This document shows positions 8,197 through 20,198 of a DNA stretch of 64,000 nt, in pieces (the first letter of the stretch is position 1; each line of letters opens with the position of its first letter). The DNA lies in contig NZ_VZCB01000094.1 in NCBI RefSeq assembly GCF_009494395.1, positions 18,715 to 82,714 on the forward strand, read 5' to 3'. The notes under the pieces are model-generated. The model did no database searches and was not told where the DNA came from. It saw nothing but the letters and a program-made list of their open reading frames with translations. This DNA comes from Segatella copri. Its GTDB lineage: Bacteria; Bacteroidota; Bacteroidia; Bacteroidales; Bacteroidaceae. The translations under genes were made by a program, and so were the position numbers.

Positions 8197-8257
8197 GATT
8201 CTGTTACGAGAATTTTAGATCCTTTTATAAGTTTCAATTTTAAATATTAACAAGAAA

Positions 8258-8698
8258 ATGGCTAAAGAAGTTGCTGGATTAATCAAATTACAGATTAAAG
8301 GTGGCGCTGCAAATCCTTCACCTCCAGTAGGACCTGCTCTGGGTTCTAAAGGTATTAATATCATGGGATTCTGCAAGGAGTTCAACGCCCGTACCCAGGA
8401 CAAAGCAGGTAAGGTATTGCCAGTTGTTATTACATACTACACTGACAAGTCGTTCGATTTCGTTATCAAGACTCCTCCTGCTGCAGTACAGTTGAAAGAG
8501 GCTGCAAAGATTAAGAGTGGTTCTGCTCAGCCTAATCGTCAGAAGGTTGCTTCTCTTACTTGGGATCAGTTAAAGGTAATCGCTGAGGATAAGATGAAGG
8601 ACTTGAACTGCTTTACTGTAGAGTCAGCTATGAAGCTCATCGCTGGTACTGCAAGAAGTATGGGTATTACTGTAAAGGGAGACTTCCCTGGTAAATAA
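8258..8698 (+). CDS. rplK: Large ribosomal subunit protein uL11
   Basis: This 146-residue protein forms the base of the L7/L12 stalk on the GTPase-associated region of 23S rRNA and is needed for stringent-response sensing. The proline-rich N-terminal [10 protein letters not shown] loop and the C-terminal rRNA-binding end ([14 protein letters not shown]) are both present. It is 61 bp after nusG and 21 bp before rplA; no promoter-like octamer was seen in the gap, so it is read here as part of the secE-nusG transcript. Confidence 0.98.
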   Translation: MAKEVAGLIKLQIKGGAANPSPPVGPALGSKGINIMGFCKEFNARTQDKAGKVLPVVITYYTDKSFDFVIKTPPAAVQLKEAAKIKSGSAQPNRQKVASLTWDQLKVIAEDKMKDLNCFTVESAMKLIAGTARSMGITVKGDFPGK

Positions 8699-8719
8699 TT
8701 TAAAACTTCAATTAGAAAA

Positions 8720-9412
8720 ATGAGTAAACTGACAAAAAATCAAAAATCAGTAGCTGATAAGGTTGAAGCAGGGAAGATGTACACTTTGAAAGAGGCTGCA
8801 GAGTTGGTTAAGGAAATTACCACAACCAAGTTTGATGCATCTCTTGATATTGATGTACGTTTAGGTGTTGATCCACGTAAGGCTAACCAGATGGTTCGTG
8901 GCGTTGTTTCATTGCCAAACGGTACCGGTAAGGTTACTCGCGTGCTCGCTCTCTGTACTCCTGATCAGGAAGCTGCTGCTAAGGAAGCAGGCGCTGACTA
9001 CGTAGGTCTCGACGAATATGTTGAGAAGATTAAGGGTGGTTGGACAGATATTGATGTCATCATCACAATGCCATCTTGCATGGGTAAGATTGGTCCTTTG
9101 GGTCGTGTTCTCGGTCCTCGTGGATTGATGCCAAACCCTAAGAGTGGCACTGTAACTATGGATGTTGCTAAGGCAGTTAAGGAAGTTAAGCAAGGTAAGA
9201 TTGACTTTAAGGTTGATAAGGCTGGTATTATCCACACTTCAATCGGTAAGGCTAGTATGACCTCAGAGCAGATCTACGGAAATGCTAAGGAGTTCATCAA
9301 TACAGTTATCAAGTTGAAGCCTGCTGCTGCTAAAGGTACATATATCAAGAGTATCTTTATTTCTAGCACTATGAGTAAGGGTATCAAGATTGATCCTAAA
9401 TCAGTTGAATAA
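8720..9412 (+). CDS. rplA: Large ribosomal subunit protein uL1
   Basis: The 230-residue protein builds the mobile L1 stalk that guides deacylated tRNA out of the E site; in E. coli it also represses its own operon by binding the rplK leader. The family signature is visible at [20 protein letters not shown] near residues 117-136. Length is typical. It lies 18 bp before rplJ. Confidence 0.98.
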   Translation: MSKLTKNQKSVADKVEAGKMYTLKEAAELVKEITTTKFDASLDIDVRLGVDPRKANQMVRGVVSLPNGTGKVTRVLALCTPDQEAAAKEAGADYVGLDEYVEKIKGGWTDIDVIITMPSCMGKIGPLGRVLGPRGLMPNPKSGTVTMDVAKAVKEVKQGKIDFKVDKAGIIHTSIGKASMTSEQIYGNAKEFINTVIKLKPAAAKGTYIKSIFISSTMSKGIKIDPKSVE

Positions 9413-9430
9413 CTCTAAAAGTTTTGTAAA

Positions 9431-9949
9431 ATGAAGAAAGAAGTTAAAGATACTATCATCACCAAACTTGGACAGTTGCTTCAGGAATTCCCTCACTTCT
9501 ATCTTGTAGATGTTACAGGATTGGATGCAGAGAAGACAAGCAATCTTCGTCGCAAGTGTTTCAAGAGTGAGATTAAGATGGTTGTTGTTAAGAATACCTT
9601 GCTTCACAAGGCATTTGAGGCATCAGACATCGATTTCTCTGAGCTTTATGGCAGCTTGAAGGGTACTACAGCAGTTATGTTCACTAACGTAGCTAATGTA
9701 CCAGCTAAGTTGTTGAAGGAATACGAGAAGGAAGGCATCCCAGCATTGAAGGCTGCTTATGCAGAGGAAGGTGTTTATGTTGGTGCAGACAAGCTCGCAG
9801 AACTTTCAGCAATCAAGAGCAAGAGCGAGGTTATCGCAGAGATTGTTGCTTTGCTCCAGTCTCCAGCAAAGAACGTTGTTTCTGCTCTTCAATCAGGAAG
9901 CAACACTATTCACGGTGTGCTTAAGACATTGGGCGAGCGTCCTGAGTAA
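9431..9949 (+). CDS. rplJ: Large ribosomal subunit protein uL10
   Basis: The 172-residue stalk protein has an N-terminal rRNA/L11-binding domain (FYLVDVTGLDAEKTSNLRRK, VVVKNTLLHKA) and a C-terminal helix that holds L7/L12 dimers. The gap from rplA is only 18 bp, too short for the long L10-binding leader known in E. coli, so autoregulation at that position is unlikely. rplL follows after 55 bp. Confidence 0.97.
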   Translation: MKKEVKDTIITKLGQLLQEFPHFYLVDVTGLDAEKTSNLRRKCFKSEIKMVVVKNTLLHKAFEASDIDFSELYGSLKGTTAVMFTNVANVPAKLLKEYEKEGIPALKAAYAEEGVYVGADKLAELSAIKSKSEVIAEIVALLQSPAKNVVSALQSGSNTIHGVLKTLGERPE

Positions 9950-10004
9950 TCAATCACAATGTTATCAATTTTAATAGTATAAACAAATAAAAATTTAGAA
10001 TAAA

Positions 10005-10382
10005 ATGGCAGATATTAAAGCTATTGCAGAAGAGTTAGTAAATCTTACTGTTAAGGAAGTTAATGAGTTGGCAACAGTCCTCAAGGACGAGTATGGAATT
10101 GAGCCTGCTGCTGCAGCTGTAGCTGTAGCTGCTGGTCCTGCTGCTGGTGGTGCAGCTGCAGCTGAGGAGAAGTCTTCATTCGACGTAGTTCTCGCTGAGG
10201 TTGGTGGCGCTAAGCTCCAGGTAGTAAAGGCTGTTAAGGAGGCTTGTGGTCTCGGTTTGAAAGAGGCTAAGGATCTCGTAGACGGTGCTCCTTCTACAAT
10301 CAAGGAGGGTGTATCTAAGGACGAGGCTGAGAACCTTAAGAAGGCTATCGAAGAGGCTGGTGCTAAGGTAGAGCTCAAGTAA
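10005..10382 (+). CDS. rplL: Large ribosomal subunit protein bL12 (L7/L12)
   Basis: The 125-residue acidic stalk protein recruits translational GTPases. It shows the N-terminal dimerisation helices ([19 protein letters not shown]), an Ala/Gly-rich hinge (about 34-52) and the C-terminal factor-binding domain ([20 protein letters not shown]). A hairpin with a T-tract follows before rpoB, a likely attenuator separating stalk-protein from polymerase expression. Confidence 0.98.
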   Translation: MADIKAIAEELVNLTVKEVNELATVLKDEYGIEPAAAAVAVAAGPAAGGAAAAEEKSSFDVVLAEVGGAKLQVVKAVKEACGLGLKEAKDLVDGAPSTIKEGVSKDEAENLKKAIEEAGAKVELK

Positions 10383-10409
10383 TTAGATTAATTACATCTC
10401 TTACATAAT

Positions 10410-10447
10410 GGTTAGGATTCTCCTAGTAGGCGAGTCCTAACCTTTTT
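10410..10447 (+). terminator. Attenuator-type terminator between rplL and rpoB
   Basis: GGTTAGGATT (10410-10419) pairs with AGTCCTAACC (10433-10442, one G-T), followed directly by TTTTT and then GTGTCTTTT. It is a typical intrinsic terminator. No promoter is evident before rpoB, so partial read-through is the simplest reading, as in the E. coli rplL-rpoB gap. Confidence 0.7.
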
Positions 10448-10493
10448 GTGTCTTTTATTATCATGTTAATAAAACCCCATTTAATAACTTCTA

Positions 10494-13400
10494 ATGGCTA
10501 CAAAAATTGTTGATAACAGAGTAAATTTTGCCAGCGTCCATAATCCGTACCCATATCCGGATTTTCTCGATGTGCAGTTAAAGTCTTTTAAGGACTTCTT
10601 ACAGTTGGATACTCCGCCTGAGGAACGCAAGAATGACGGTTTGTATAAGGTGTTCTCTGAGAATTTCCCTATCACCGATACTCGTAATAATTTCGTTCTT
10701 GAGTTCTTGGATTACTATATTGACCCTCCTCGTTATTCTATCGATGAGTGCTTGGAGCGCGGTCTTACATATAGCGTACCTTTGAAGGCTAAGATGAAAC
10801 TGTATTGTACTGATCCTGACCATGAGGATTTCGGTACTTTCATTCAAGATGTATTCTTGGGTACTATCCCTTACATGACTTCTAACGGTACATTCGTCAT
10901 CAATGGTGCTGAGCGTGTTGTTGTTTCTCAGTTGCACCGTTCACCTGGTGTGTTCTTTGGACAGGGTGTTCATGCAAATGGTACTCTTCTCTATTCTGCC
11001 CGTATCATTCCTTTCAAGGGTAGCTGGATTGAGTTTGCTACTGACATCAATAATGTGATGTATGCTTACATCGACCGTAAGAAGAAGTTGCCTGTTACTA
11101 CCTTGCTTCGTGCTATCGGCTATGAGCAGGATAAGGATATTCTTCAGATTTTCGACCTTGCTGAGGAGGTTAAGGTTAACAAGAAGAATATGAAGGCTGC
11201 TATCGGTCGCAAGCTTGCTGCACGTGTCCTGAAGAGTTGGAATGAGGACTTCGTTGATGAGGATACTGGTGAAGTTGTATCTATCGAACGTAACGAGGTT
11301 ATCATGGAACGTGAAACCGAGTTGACTGTCGATAACATCGAGGAGATTGTTGAGAGTGGTGCTTCTACTGTTCTTCTTCACAAGGATGAAGAGGCTGCTA
11401 ACAAGTTTACCATCATCTTCAATACATTGGCAAAGGACCCAAGTAACTCTGAAAAGGAGGCTGTCAACTACATTTATCGTCAGTTGCGTAATGCTGATCC
11501 TGCTGATGATGCCAGTGCACGCGAAGTATTCCAGAACTTGTTCTTCTCAGATAAGCGTTATGATTTGGGTGAGGTAGGTCGCTACCGTATTAATAAGAAG
11601 TTGGGTCTCGATACAGATATGGATGTCCGCGTTTTGACTAAGGACGATATCATCGAGATTATCAAATATTTGATTCAGCTCATCAACTCAAGTGCTACAG
11701 TTGATGATATCGACCACTTGTCTAACCGTCGTGTTCGTACCGTTGGCGAGCAGCTGGCTAACCAGTTCTCTATCGGTTTGGCACGTATGAGCCGTACAAT
11801 CCGTGAGCGTATGAACGTTCGTGACAATGAGGTGTTTACACCAACAGATTTGATCAATGCCAAGACCATCTCTAGTGTTATCAACTCATTCTTCGGTACA
11901 AACCCATTGTCACAGTTCATGGACCAGACCAACCCATTGGCTGAGGTAACTCACAAGCGTCGTCTTTCTGCCCTCGGTCCTGGTGGTTTGTCTCGTGAGC
12001 GTGCAGGTTTCGAGGTTCGTGACGTACACTATACTCACTATGGTCGTCTTTGTCCTATTGAGAGTCCTGAAGGTCCAAACATCGGTTTGATTTCTTCTCT
12101 CTGTATGTATGCAAAGATCAATGACCTTGGCTTTATCGTTACTCCTTACCGTAAGGTTAACGACAGCAAGGTGGACATGGATAATGCTGATGTCGTATTC
12201 TTGACCGCTGAGGATGAAGAGGCTAAGATTATTGGTCAGGGTAATGCTCCTTTGACAGAAGAAGGTGAATTTATCCGTGACGTTGTTAAGTGCCGTCAGG
12301 ATGCTGATTACCCAGTTGTTCCTCCTGCAGACGTTGATTATGTTGACGTGTCACCTCAGCAGATTGCTTCTGTATCAGCAGGTTTGATTCCATTCTTGGA
12401 GCATGATGACGGTCACCGTGCGTTGATGGGATGTAACATGATGCGCCAGGCTGTTCCATTGCTTCACAATGATGCACCTATCGTAGGTACTGGTCTTGAG
12501 AAGCAGGTTTGTGAAGATTCACGTACTATGGTTACTGCAGAAGGCGAGGGTGTTATCGAATATGTAGATGCTACAACCATCCGTATTCTTTACGATCGTA
12601 CAGAGGATGATGAGTTCGTAAGCTTCGAGCCTGCTTTGAAGGAGTATCGTATTCCTAAGTTCCGTCGTACCAACCAGAATATGACCATCGACTTGCGTCC
12701 TATCTGCAATAAGGGTCAACGTGTAAAGGCTGGCGATATCCTGACTGAGGGTTATGCTACAGAAAATGGTGAGTTGGCTTTGGGTCGTAACTTGCTCGTT
12801 GCTTATATCCCTTGGAAGGGTTATAACTATGAGGATGCCGTCGTTATCTCTGAGCGCATGGTTCGCGATGACGTGTTGACTTCTGTTCACGTAGACGAGT
12901 ATTCTCTTGATGTTCGTGAGACTAAGCGTGGTGTAGAGGAATTTACTTCCGATATTCCAAACGTAAGCGAAGAAGCTACAAAGGACCTCGATGATAATGG
13001 TATCGTTCGCGTAGGTGCTAGAATTGAGCCAGGCGATATCATGATTGGTAAGATTTCACCAAAGGGTGAGAGCGATCCTTCACCAGAAGAGAAGTTGCTC
13101 CGTGCTATCTTCGGTGACAAGGCTGGTGATGTGAAGGATTCTTCATTGAAGGCTAATCCATCTTTGAGTGGTGTTGTTATTGACAAGAAGTTGTTCTCAC
13201 GTGCAGTGAAGACTCGTGAATCCAAGAAGCAGGATAAGATTATACTTGCAAAGATTGATGAGGAGTACGAGGCAAAGGGAGACGACTTGAAGGATATTCT
13301 CGTTGATAAGTTGCTCACTCTGACAGAGGGAAAGACTTCTGAGGGCGTCAAGGATTATACAGGTGCTGAAATCATTACCAAGGGTAGCAAGTTCACTGCT

Positions 13401-14306
13401 ACTGCCTTGAAGAACCTGGAGTATGATGGCGTTCAGTCTAATGGTTGGACAGATGATGACCATACCAATGGTTTGATCCAGCGTTTGATCATGAACTATA
13501 TCCGCAAGTACAAGCAGCTTGATGCTGAGTTGAAGCGTCGCAAGTTTGCTATTACTATCGGTGATGAGCTTCCATCAGGAATTCTTCAGATGGCTAAGGT
13601 TTACATCGCTAAGAAGCGTAAGATTCAGGTAGGTGATAAGCTTGCTGGTCGTCACGGTAATAAGGGTATCGTTTCTAAGGTAGTTCGTCTTGAGGATATG
13701 CCATTCATGGCAGACGGTCGTCCTGTTGATATGGTATTGAACCCATTGGGTGTGCCTTCTCGAATGAACCTTGGTCAGATCTTTGAGTGTATCCTCGGTG
13801 CTGCAGGTAAGAAGTTGGGTGTTAAGTTCGCGACTCCTATCTTTGACGGTGCTAAGCTGGAAGACCTTTCTGAATGGACAGATAAGGCTGGTTTGCCTCG
13901 CTTCTGTTCTACTTACCTCTATGATGGTGAGACAGGTGAGCAGTTCGACCAGCCAGCTACAGTTGGTATGACTTACTTCTTGAAGTTGGGTCACATGGTT
14001 GAGGATAAGATGCACGCACGTTCCATCGGTCCTTACTCTCTGATTACTCAGCAGCCACTTGGTGGTAAGGCACAGTTTGGTGGTCAGCGATTCGGAGAGA
14101 TGGAGGTTTGGGCCATCGAGGCATTCGGTGCCAGCCACGTATTGCAGGAGATTCTGACTATCAAGTCAGATGACGTTGTAGGACGTAGCAAGGCATACGA
14201 GGCAATTGTGAAGGGTGATCCAATGCCAACACCTGGCATTCCAGAGTCACTCAACGTATTGCTCCATGAGCTTCGCGGCCTTGGCTTGAGCATCAAACTG
14301 GATTAA
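10494..14306 (+). CDS. rpoB: DNA-directed RNA polymerase subunit beta
   Basis: The 1270-residue beta subunit forms one pincer of RNA polymerase and the rifampicin pocket. Recognisable stretches include the rifampicin region ([20 protein letters not shown] and [11 protein letters not shown]), the catalytic-face segment EGYNYED-like [13 protein letters not shown], and the C-terminal [18 protein letters not shown]. Length is normal for Bacteroidota. The rif-region residues visible (S/H/R core [13 protein letters not shown]) look wild type. rpoC follows after 31 bp; they form one unit. Confidence 0.99.
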   Translation: MATKIVDNRVNFASVHNPYPYPDFLDVQLKSFKDFLQLDTPPEERKNDGLYKVFSENFPITDTRNNFVLEFLDYYIDPPRYSIDECLERGLTYSVPLKAKMKLYCTDPDHEDFGTFIQDVFLGTIPYMTSNGTFVINGAERVVVSQLHRSPGVFFGQGVHANGTLLYSARIIPFKGSWIEFATDINNVMYAYIDRKKKLPVTTLLRAIGYEQDKDILQIFDLAEEVKVNKKNMKAAIGRKLAARVLKSWNEDFVDEDTGEVVSIERNEVIMERETELTVDNIEEIVESGASTVLLHKDEEAANKFTIIFNTLAKDPSNSEKEAVNYIYRQLRNADPADDASAREVFQNLFFSDKRYDLGEVGRYRINKKLGLDTDMDVRVLTKDDIIEIIKYLIQLINSSATVDDIDHLSNRRVRTVGEQLANQFSIGLARMSRTIRERMNVRDNEVFTPTDLINAKTISSVINSFFGTNPLSQFMDQTNPLAEVTHKRRLSALGPGGLSRERAGFEVRDVHYTHYGRLCPIESPEGPNIGLISSLCMYAKINDLGFIVTPYRKVNDSKVDMDNADVVFLTAEDEEAKIIGQGNAPLTEEGEFIRDVVKCRQDADYPVVPPADVDYVDVSPQQIASVSAGLIPFLEHDDGHRALMGCNMMRQAVPLLHNDAPIVGTGLEKQVCEDSRTMVTAEGEGVIEYVDATTIRILYDRTEDDEFVSFEPALKEYRIPKFRRTNQNMTIDLRPICNKGQRVKAGDILTEGYATENGELALGRNLLVAYIPWKGYNYEDAVVISERMVRDDVLTSVHVDEYSLDVRETKRGVEEFTSDIPNVSEEATKDLDDNGIVRVGARIEPGDIMIGKISPKGESDPSPEEKLLRAIFGDKAGDVKDSSLKANPSLSGVVIDKKLFSRAVKTRESKKQDKIILAKIDEEYEAKGDDLKDILVDKLLTLTEGKTSEGVKDYTGAEIITKGSKFTATALKNLEYDGVQSNGWTDDDHTNGLIQRLIMNYIRKYKQLDAELKRRKFAITIGDELPSGILQMAKVYIAKKRKIQVGDKLAGRHGNKGIVSKVVRLEDMPFMADGRPVDMVLNPLGVPSRMNLGQIFECILGAAGKKLGVKFATPIFDGAKLEDLSEWTDKAGLPRFCSTYLYDGETGEQFDQPATVGMTYFLKLGHMVEDKMHARSIGPYSLITQQPLGGKAQFGGQRFGEMEVWAIEAFGASHVLQEILTIKSDDVVGRSKAYEAIVKGDPMPTPGIPESLNVLLHELRGLGLSIKLD

Positions 14307-14337
14307 TTTTGAGAACCCCTAATTAAGATATAGAAAC

Positions 14338-17300
14338 ATGGCTTTCAAAAAAGATACAAAGGTAAAGAATAATTTTACGAAGATTACCATCGGTCTCGCT
14401 TCTCCTGAGGAGATCCTGGAAAATTCGTATGGTGAGGTTACTAAGCCTGAAACCATTAATTATCGAACATACAAGCCGGAGCGTGATGGTCTCTTCTGCG
14501 AGCGCATTTTTGGTCCTACCAAGGACTATGAGTGCGCCTGCGGTAAGTACAAGCGCATCCGCTACAAGGGAATCGTCTGCGACCGATGCGGTGTAGAGGT
14601 TACTGAGAAGAAGGTTCGTCGTGAGCGTTCTGGTCACATTGAACTCGTTGTTCCTGTAGCTCACATCTGGTATTTCCGTTCTCTTCCTAACAAGATTGGT
14701 TACCTCCTCGGTATGCCAACCAAGAAGCTTGATGCTGTTATCTACTACGAGAAGTATGTAGTTATCCAGCCTGGTGTGATGGAAGGTAAGACAGATGCTG
14801 ATGGATTGGAAGTAAACGGTTCTCATAAGCTCGATCTCCTGACAGAAGATGAGTATATCGACATTATCGACAACCAGATCAGCGAGGAAAATGATCGTTT
14901 GGATGATTCAGATCCTAACAAGTTCATTGCCAAGATGGGTGCAGAGGCTATCTATGAGCTTCTTCAGAATGTAGACCTCGACAATCTGTCATACGAACTT
15001 CGTGACCGAGCTAACAACGACTCTAGCCAGCAGCGTAAGACTGAGGCTTTGAAGCGTCTTCAGGTAGTAGAGGGTTTCCGTGCCAGCAAGGGTATTAACA
15101 AGCCTGAATGGATGATCATGAAGATTATTCCTGTTACTCCTCCAGAGCTTCGCCCATTGGTACCGCTGGACGGTGGTCGTTTCGCTACATCAGACTTGAA
15201 CGACCTCTATCGTCGTGTTATCATCCGTAACAACCGTTTGAAGAGATTGGTTGAAATCAAGGCTCCTGAAGTGATTCTCCGAAACGAGAAGCGTATGTTG
15301 CAGGAGGCTGTTGACAGTTTGTTCGACAACTCTCGCAAGAGTTCTGCTGTCAAGAGTGAGAGCAATCGTCCATTGAAGTCTCTCTCTGACTCTTTGAAGG
15401 GTAAGCAGGGTCGTTTCCGTCAGAACTTGTTGGGTAAGCGTGTAGACTATTCTGCTCGTTCGGTAATCGTTGTAGGTCCTGAGTTGAAGATGGGTGAGTG
15501 TGGTCTTCCTAAGTTGATGGCTGCAGAGCTTTACAAACCATTTATCATCCGCAAGTTGATTGAGCGTGGTATTGTCAAGACTGTTAAGAGTGCCAAGAAG
15601 ATTGTTGACCGTCGCGAGCCTGTTATCTGGGATATCCTCGAGAACGTGATGAAGGGTCATCCGGTTATGTTGAACCGTGCCCCTACACTTCACCGTCTCG
15701 GTATTCAGGCTTTCCAGCCTAAGATGATTGAGGGTAAGGCTATCCAGTTGCACCCATTGGCATGTACAGCGTTCAACGCCGACTTCGATGGTGACCAGAT
15801 GGCTGTTCACCTTCCATTGAGCAATGAGGCTATCTTGGAGACTCAGATTCTGATGCTCCAGAGCCATAACATTCTGAACCCTGCTAATGGTGCACCTATC
15901 ACCGTTCCTTCTCAGGATATGGTGCTTGGTCTCTACTATATTACAAAGATTCGTCCAGGTGCAAAGGGCGAGGGATTGACATTCTACGGTCCTGAGGAGG
16001 CTTTGATTGCCCGTAACGAGGGTCGTTGTGATCTCCACGCTTTGGTAAAGGTTGTCGTTGACGACTTGGTTGACGGTAAGATTCAGAAGCGTATGGTTGA
16101 GACTTCTGTAGGTCGTGTTATCGTGAATGGTATCATCCCTGATGAGGTAGGATTCTTCAACGATGTCATCTCCAAGAAGACTCTCCGTGGCTTGATTTCT
16201 AGTGTAATCAAGGCTGTAGGTATGGCTGAGGCATGTGAATTCCTCGATGGTATTAAGAACTTGGGTTATCGTATGGCATACGTTGCAGGTTTGTCATTTA
16301 ACCTTGGTGATATCATTATCCCACCAGAGAAGGAGGCTATCGTTGAGCGTGGTCGCAAGGAGGTTGAGGAAATCACCAACAACTATAATATGGGTTTCAT
16401 CACCAACAAGGAGCGTTACAACCAGGTTATCGATGCATGGACTCACGTAAATACTGACTTGGGTAACATCTTGATGAAGGAGATGACTGAAGCTGACCAG
16501 GGATTCAACGCTGTATACATGATGCTTGATTCCGGAGCCCGTGGTTCTAAGGATCAGATTAAGCAGTTGTCAGGTATGCGTGGTTTGATGGCTAAGCCTC
16601 AGAAGGCTGGTGCAGAGGGTGCGCAGATCATTGAGAACCCTATCCTTTCTAACTTTAAGGAGGGTATGTCAGTGTTGGAGTACTTTATCGCTTCTCACGG
16701 TGCCCGTAAGGGTCTTGCGGATACCGCTATGAAGACTGCTGATGCTGGTTACCTGACTCGTCGTCTTGTTGACGTTTCTCATGACGTCATCATCACTGAG
16801 GAGGATTGTGGTACATTGCGCGGTCTGGTATGTACAGCATTGAAGAATGGTGATGAGATTATTTCTTCACTCTATGAGCGTATCCTGGGTCGTGTATCAG
16901 TTCATGACATTATCCACCCAACTACAGGTGAGTTGATAGTTAAGGCAGGTGAGGAAATTACTGAGCCAAAGGCTAAGGCAATCGATGAGTCTCCTATCGA
17001 GAGCGTTGAGATTCGTTCCGTACTTACCTGTGAGAGCAAGAAGGGTGTCTGCATGAAGTGTTACGGTCGTAACTTGGCTACAGCCCGCATGGTTCAGCTT
17101 GGTGAGGCTGTCGGTGTCATCGCAGCTCAGGCTATTGGTGAGCCTGGTACTCAGCTTACTCTCCGTACATTCCACGCCGGTGGTATTGCGTCTAACGCTG
17201 CTGCCAATGCTAAGATTGCTGCGAAGAACAAGTCTCGTATCGAGTTTGATGAGTTGAGCACTGTTCCTTTCATCGAGGAAGATGAGGAAGGAAATGATAT

Positions 17301-18669
17301 CAAGTGCGAGAAGGTAGTAAGCCACTTGGCCGAAATCCGTTTCGTTGATCCAAATACAAACATCATCCTTGCTACATTAAATGTTCCTTACGGTTCTTCT
17401 CTGTATCATAAGGAAGGTGAAGTTGTTGAAAAGGATACTGTGATTGCCCGTTGGGACCCATTCAACGCCGTTATCGTCAGCCAGTATGCCGGTACATTGA
17501 AGTTCAATGACGTTCAGAAGGATCAGACCTACCGTGCCGAGGTCGATGAGACCACTGGTTTGGAGGAGAAGATCATCACTGATTCAAAGAATAAGGCGAT
17601 GGTTCCTTCTTGTGATGTTATCGATGCTAATGGTGAGGTAGTTGGTACATACAACTTCCCTGTAGGTGGTCACCTCATTGTTGAGGATGGTCAGACTATC
17701 AAGACCGGTGAGGTGTTGGTTAAGATTCCTCGTGCGGTTGGTGGTGCTGGTGATATCACCGGTGGTCTTCCACGTGTTACCGAGCTTCTCGAGGCTCGTA
17801 ACCCATCTAATCCTGCTGTCGTATCAGAAATCGATGGTGAGGTAACCATGGGTAAGGTAAAGCGTGGTAACCGTGAGATCATCGTAACATCTAAGACTGG
17901 TGATCAGAAGAAGTATCTCGTATCTCTCTCTAAGCAGATCCTGGTACAGGAGCATGATGCTGTACGTGCTGGTACTCCTCTTTCTGATGGTAGTGTAACT
18001 CCTGGCGATATCCTCGCCATCATGGGTCCTACTGCTGTTCAGGAGTATATCGTTAACCAGATTCAGGACGTTTACCGTCTCCAGGGTGTGGCTATCAACG
18101 ATAAGCACTTCGAGGTTGTGGTACGTCAGATGATGCGTAAGGTTCGTATCGACGATCCAGGTGATACAACATTCCTGGAGCAGGAGTTGGTTGACAAGCT
18201 CGACTTCGCAGAGGAAAATGATCGTATCTGGGGTAAGAAGGTTGTTGCCGATGCCGGCGACAGCACCGAACTTAAGCCTGGTCAGATTATCACAGCACGC
18301 AGATTGCGTGACGAAAACTCTGCCTTGAAGCGTCGTGACAAGAAACTTGTACAGGTTCGTGATGCCGTAGCTGCTACTTCTACTCAGATTCTTCAGGGTA
18401 TTACCCGTGCAGCTCTCGGTACAAAGAGCTTCATGAGTGCTGCTTCCTTCCAGGAAACTACTAAGGTCTTGAACGAGGCTGCTATCCGTGGTAAGGTTGA
18501 TTACCTTGAGGGTATGAAGGAGAATGTAATCTGCGGTCACTTGATTCCTGCAGGTACTGGTCTCCGTCAGTGGGAGAAGCTCATCGTCGGCTCTAAGGAA
18601 GAGTACGAGCGTATGCAAGCTAATAGAAAGAATGTACTCGACTATGCAGATACTCCTATCGTGGACTAA
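14338..18669 (+). CDS. rpoC: DNA-directed RNA polymerase subunit beta'
   Basis: The 1443-residue beta' subunit carries the catalytic centre. Visible are the N-terminal zinc finger (CACGKYK...CDRCG), the absolutely conserved [12 protein letters not shown] with three Mg-binding Asp residues, the bridge-helix and trigger-loop region ([16 protein letters not shown]) and a second zinc cluster ([13 protein letters not shown]). Length suits the Bacteroidota form. A strong terminator 30 bp after the stop closes the rplK-rpoC region. Confidence 0.99.
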   Translation: MAFKKDTKVKNNFTKITIGLASPEEILENSYGEVTKPETINYRTYKPERDGLFCERIFGPTKDYECACGKYKRIRYKGIVCDRCGVEVTEKKVRRERSGHIELVVPVAHIWYFRSLPNKIGYLLGMPTKKLDAVIYYEKYVVIQPGVMEGKTDADGLEVNGSHKLDLLTEDEYIDIIDNQISEENDRLDDSDPNKFIAKMGAEAIYELLQNVDLDNLSYELRDRANNDSSQQRKTEALKRLQVVEGFRASKGINKPEWMIMKIIPVTPPELRPLVPLDGGRFATSDLNDLYRRVIIRNNRLKRLVEIKAPEVILRNEKRMLQEAVDSLFDNSRKSSAVKSESNRPLKSLSDSLKGKQGRFRQNLLGKRVDYSARSVIVVGPELKMGECGLPKLMAAELYKPFIIRKLIERGIVKTVKSAKKIVDRREPVIWDILENVMKGHPVMLNRAPTLHRLGIQAFQPKMIEGKAIQLHPLACTAFNADFDGDQMAVHLPLSNEAILETQILMLQSHNILNPANGAPITVPSQDMVLGLYYITKIRPGAKGEGLTFYGPEEALIARNEGRCDLHALVKVVVDDLVDGKIQKRMVETSVGRVIVNGIIPDEVGFFNDVISKKTLRGLISSVIKAVGMAEACEFLDGIKNLGYRMAYVAGLSFNLGDIIIPPEKEAIVERGRKEVEEITNNYNMGFITNKERYNQVIDAWTHVNTDLGNILMKEMTEADQGFNAVYMMLDSGARGSKDQIKQLSGMRGLMAKPQKAGAEGAQIIENPILSNFKEGMSVLEYFIASHGARKGLADTAMKTADAGYLTRRLVDVSHDVIITEEDCGTLRGLVCTALKNGDEIISSLYERILGRVSVHDIIHPTTGELIVKAGEEITEPKAKAIDESPIESVEIRSVLTCESKKGVCMKCYGRNLATARMVQLGEAVGVIAAQAIGEPGTQLTLRTFHAGGIASNAAANAKIAAKNKSRIEFDELSTVPFIEEDEEGNDIKCEKVVSHLAEIRFVDPNTNIILATLNVPYGSSLYHKEGEVVEKDTVIARWDPFNAVIVSQYAGTLKFNDVQKDQTYRAEVDETTGLEEKIITDSKNKAMVPSCDVIDANGEVVGTYNFPVGGHLIVEDGQTIKTGEVLVKIPRAVGGAGDITGGLPRVTELLEARNPSNPAVVSEIDGEVTMGKVKRGNREIIVTSKTGDQKKYLVSLSKQILVQEHDAVRAGTPLSDGSVTPGDILAIMGPTAVQEYIVNQIQDVYRLQGVAINDKHFEVVVRQMMRKVRIDDPGDTTFLEQELVDKLDFAEENDRIWGKKVVADAGDSTELKPGQIITARRLRDENSALKRRDKKLVQVRDAVAATSTQILQGITRAALGTKSFMSAASFQETTKVLNEAAIRGKVDYLEGMKENVICGHLIPAGTGLRQWEKLIVGSKEEYERMQANRKNVLDYADTPIVD

Positions 18670-18699
18670 TCAGTAGGGTAGAGTCACATATATAATAAG

Positions 18700-18740
18700 G
18701 AGGGTGTGTCATAAGATTATGATGCACCCTCTTTTTCTTT
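18700..18740 (+). terminator. Rho-independent terminator after rpoC
   Basis: GAGGGTGTGTCATA (from 18700) pairs almost completely with TATGATGCACCCTC (ending 18731), followed by TTTTTCTTTT. It is a long, stable stem. Confidence 0.88.
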
Positions 18741-18805
18741 TGTATGCTATTGATATATTGTTGGAAAAGACAGCTAAAGTTTTTGGGAAAGCTAGTATCT
18801 CTGGT

Positions 18806-18876
18806 CGCACAACAGCTGTTGTGCGCTTGCATATCAGCTGATGTGCGCTTGCATGACAGGTGATGTGCATGCGGCG
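18806..18876. repeat. 22-bp palindromic tandem repeat upstream of the ECF sigma gene
   Basis: Three 22-bp units lie head to tail (18811-18832, 18833-18854, 18855-18876), sharing a CAGCTG-TGTGCGCTTGCAT core; the third has diverged. The first unit lies in a perfect 20-bp palindrome, CGCACAACAGCTGTTGTGCG (18806-18825). The rest of the 240-bp gap holds no gene. The array ends about 100 bp before the sigma gene. Confidence 0.75.
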
Positions 18877-18980
18877 GTCAACCGTTATGCGCTAACTTTT
18901 TTATATTTTTTCTTCTTCATGGGTTGGGAATTTTGTACCTTGATGTGTTCTTGGGATAAACAATACAGATAAAAATAGAA

Positions 18981-19496
18981 ATGGAAAAGATAGAACAACT
19001 TTTTCGCCAGCATTATTCAAAGATGTTTCTCGTTTCGAGGATGATTCTAGGAGATGAAGAGACCGCAAGGGATGTGGTGAGCGATATTTTTGCAGATTTG
19101 CTCAGTGGAAAGCTTCGCCTTCCACCTAAAAGTACGGAAGGTTACTTTGTCGTTCTTACTCGAAACCGATGTTTGAATTATCTCAGAAAGATGACCCTTC
19201 ACGAAAAGGTCAAGGCTGGTCTTAAGGTGGACCATACGGTAGATATCGTGCATGATGAAAACCGAATCATTCGCGAGATAGACCATGAGATGAGCAAGGC
19301 AGATCAGATGCTTCGTTTTGTAGATGAAGAATTGACGCTCCAAACCCGCCGCGTGGTCAATATGCATTATCGCCAGAAACTCACTTATCGTGAAATCTCA
19401 GAAGAGTTAGGTATCAGTGAGGCTGCCGTCTATAAGCATCTTGCTCAAGGTATCAAACGAATAAAAGAACATTTTAATCCCAAGAACAATGGATAA
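18981..19496 (+). CDS. ECF RNA polymerase sigma factor (FecI-like)
   Basis: The 171-residue product has sigma region 2 (about 6-72, with LFRQHYSKMFLVSRMILGDE) and region 4 (about 115-165, with helix-turn-helix LTYREISEELGISEAAVYKH) and no region 3, as in ECF factors. It should redirect RNA polymerase to a few target genes when its anti-sigma is inactivated. The next gene overlaps it by 8 bp and encodes the membrane anti-sigma, and an STN-domain outer-membrane receptor follows, so this is a cell-surface signalling cassette. The upstream TACCTTGA is only a weak -7 element, leaving room for autoregulation. Its ligand is unknown. Confidence 0.92.
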   Translation: MEKIEQLFRQHYSKMFLVSRMILGDEETARDVVSDIFADLLSGKLRLPPKSTEGYFVVLTRNRCLNYLRKMTLHEKVKAGLKVDHTVDIVHDENRIIREIDHEMSKADQMLRFVDEELTLQTRRVVNMHYRQKLTYREISEELGISEAAVYKHLAQGIKRIKEHFNPKNNG

Positions 19497-20130
19497 GTTA
19501 ACACAAGTAATCGACATGATTGAGCACCCAGAGCATTATTCTGAGTCTCAGATGAAAGAGATTCTCCAAGATGAGGAGTCTCGCCAGACCTATCTCACGA
19601 TGATGGAGATGCGTATGGCTTTTGATAAAGAAGCGACAGAGAAAGATTTGGATGTAGATAAGGAATGGCAATTGTTTACTGAACAGCATCCGGTAGTGAA
19701 GTCCCGTTTTGATTGGCGCAAACTCGCTGCTTCCTTTATAGGTGTATGTTTGCTGTCTGGCATCGCCTTTGCTGCCATTCATACATTCAGTTCGCATCGT
19801 CAGGTAGAAGAAACATCGGCAGGGGATACGTCTCAGGTAAAAGTAGTATCCAGTCCAAATACTGCTGCTGTCAGTGATAAAGCTACGTCATCTGATGTCA
19901 AGAAGGAAATTGTGCATAAGACTTTCGACAATGTTTCCTTAGAAACGATGCTCGGAGAAATGGCAGAGTATTATGGAGTGAATATTGTGTTCCAGAACCA
20001 GGAAGCCAAGCAGCTTCGTTTCTATTATGAATGGAACAGCGAGAACAGTCTGCAGAGTGTAGTGGATGAGTTGAATCATTCACAGCAGATAATTCTCTCT
20101 TTGGACAATGAGCAACTTGTTGTAGAATAA
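19489..20130 (+). CDS. Membrane anti-sigma factor with C-terminal DUF4974/STN-like domain
   Basis: The 213-residue protein has a charged cytoplasmic N-terminus (1-78), one transmembrane helix (about 79-99, LAASFIGVCLLSGIAFAAIH), a low-complexity Ser/Thr linker and a periplasmic C-terminal domain (about 143-213, from FDNVSLETMLGEMAEYYG) of the DUF4974 type. The canonical FecR domain that normally lies between helix and DUF4974 is missing, so this is a shortened anti-sigma. The gene overlaps the sigma gene by 8 bp, which implies translational coupling. It likely holds the sigma factor at the membrane and senses the receptor encoded 68 bp downstream. Confidence 0.82.
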   Translation: MDKLTQVIDMIEHPEHYSESQMKEILQDEESRQTYLTMMEMRMAFDKEATEKDLDVDKEWQLFTEQHPVVKSRFDWRKLAASFIGVCLLSGIAFAAIHTFSSHRQVEETSAGDTSQVKVVSSPNTAAVSDKATSSDVKKEIVHKTFDNVSLETMLGEMAEYYGVNIVFQNQEAKQLRFYYEWNSENSLQSVVDELNHSQQIILSLDNEQLVVE

Positions 20131-20198
20131 CCCTGTCGCAGACAGGTCTGTTTGCAAGTTGGCTTATTTGTAATATGTATCAAATCAATATAAAAATT

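Noticed and set aside
15190..16038. Minus-strand 282-codon frame inside rpoC
   Set aside because: Antisense shadow of a highly conserved gene with strong codon bias.
18806..18876. CRISPR array
   Set aside because: Units abut with no spacers and no cas genes are nearby; it is a plain tandem repeat. The same holds for 46729-46833.
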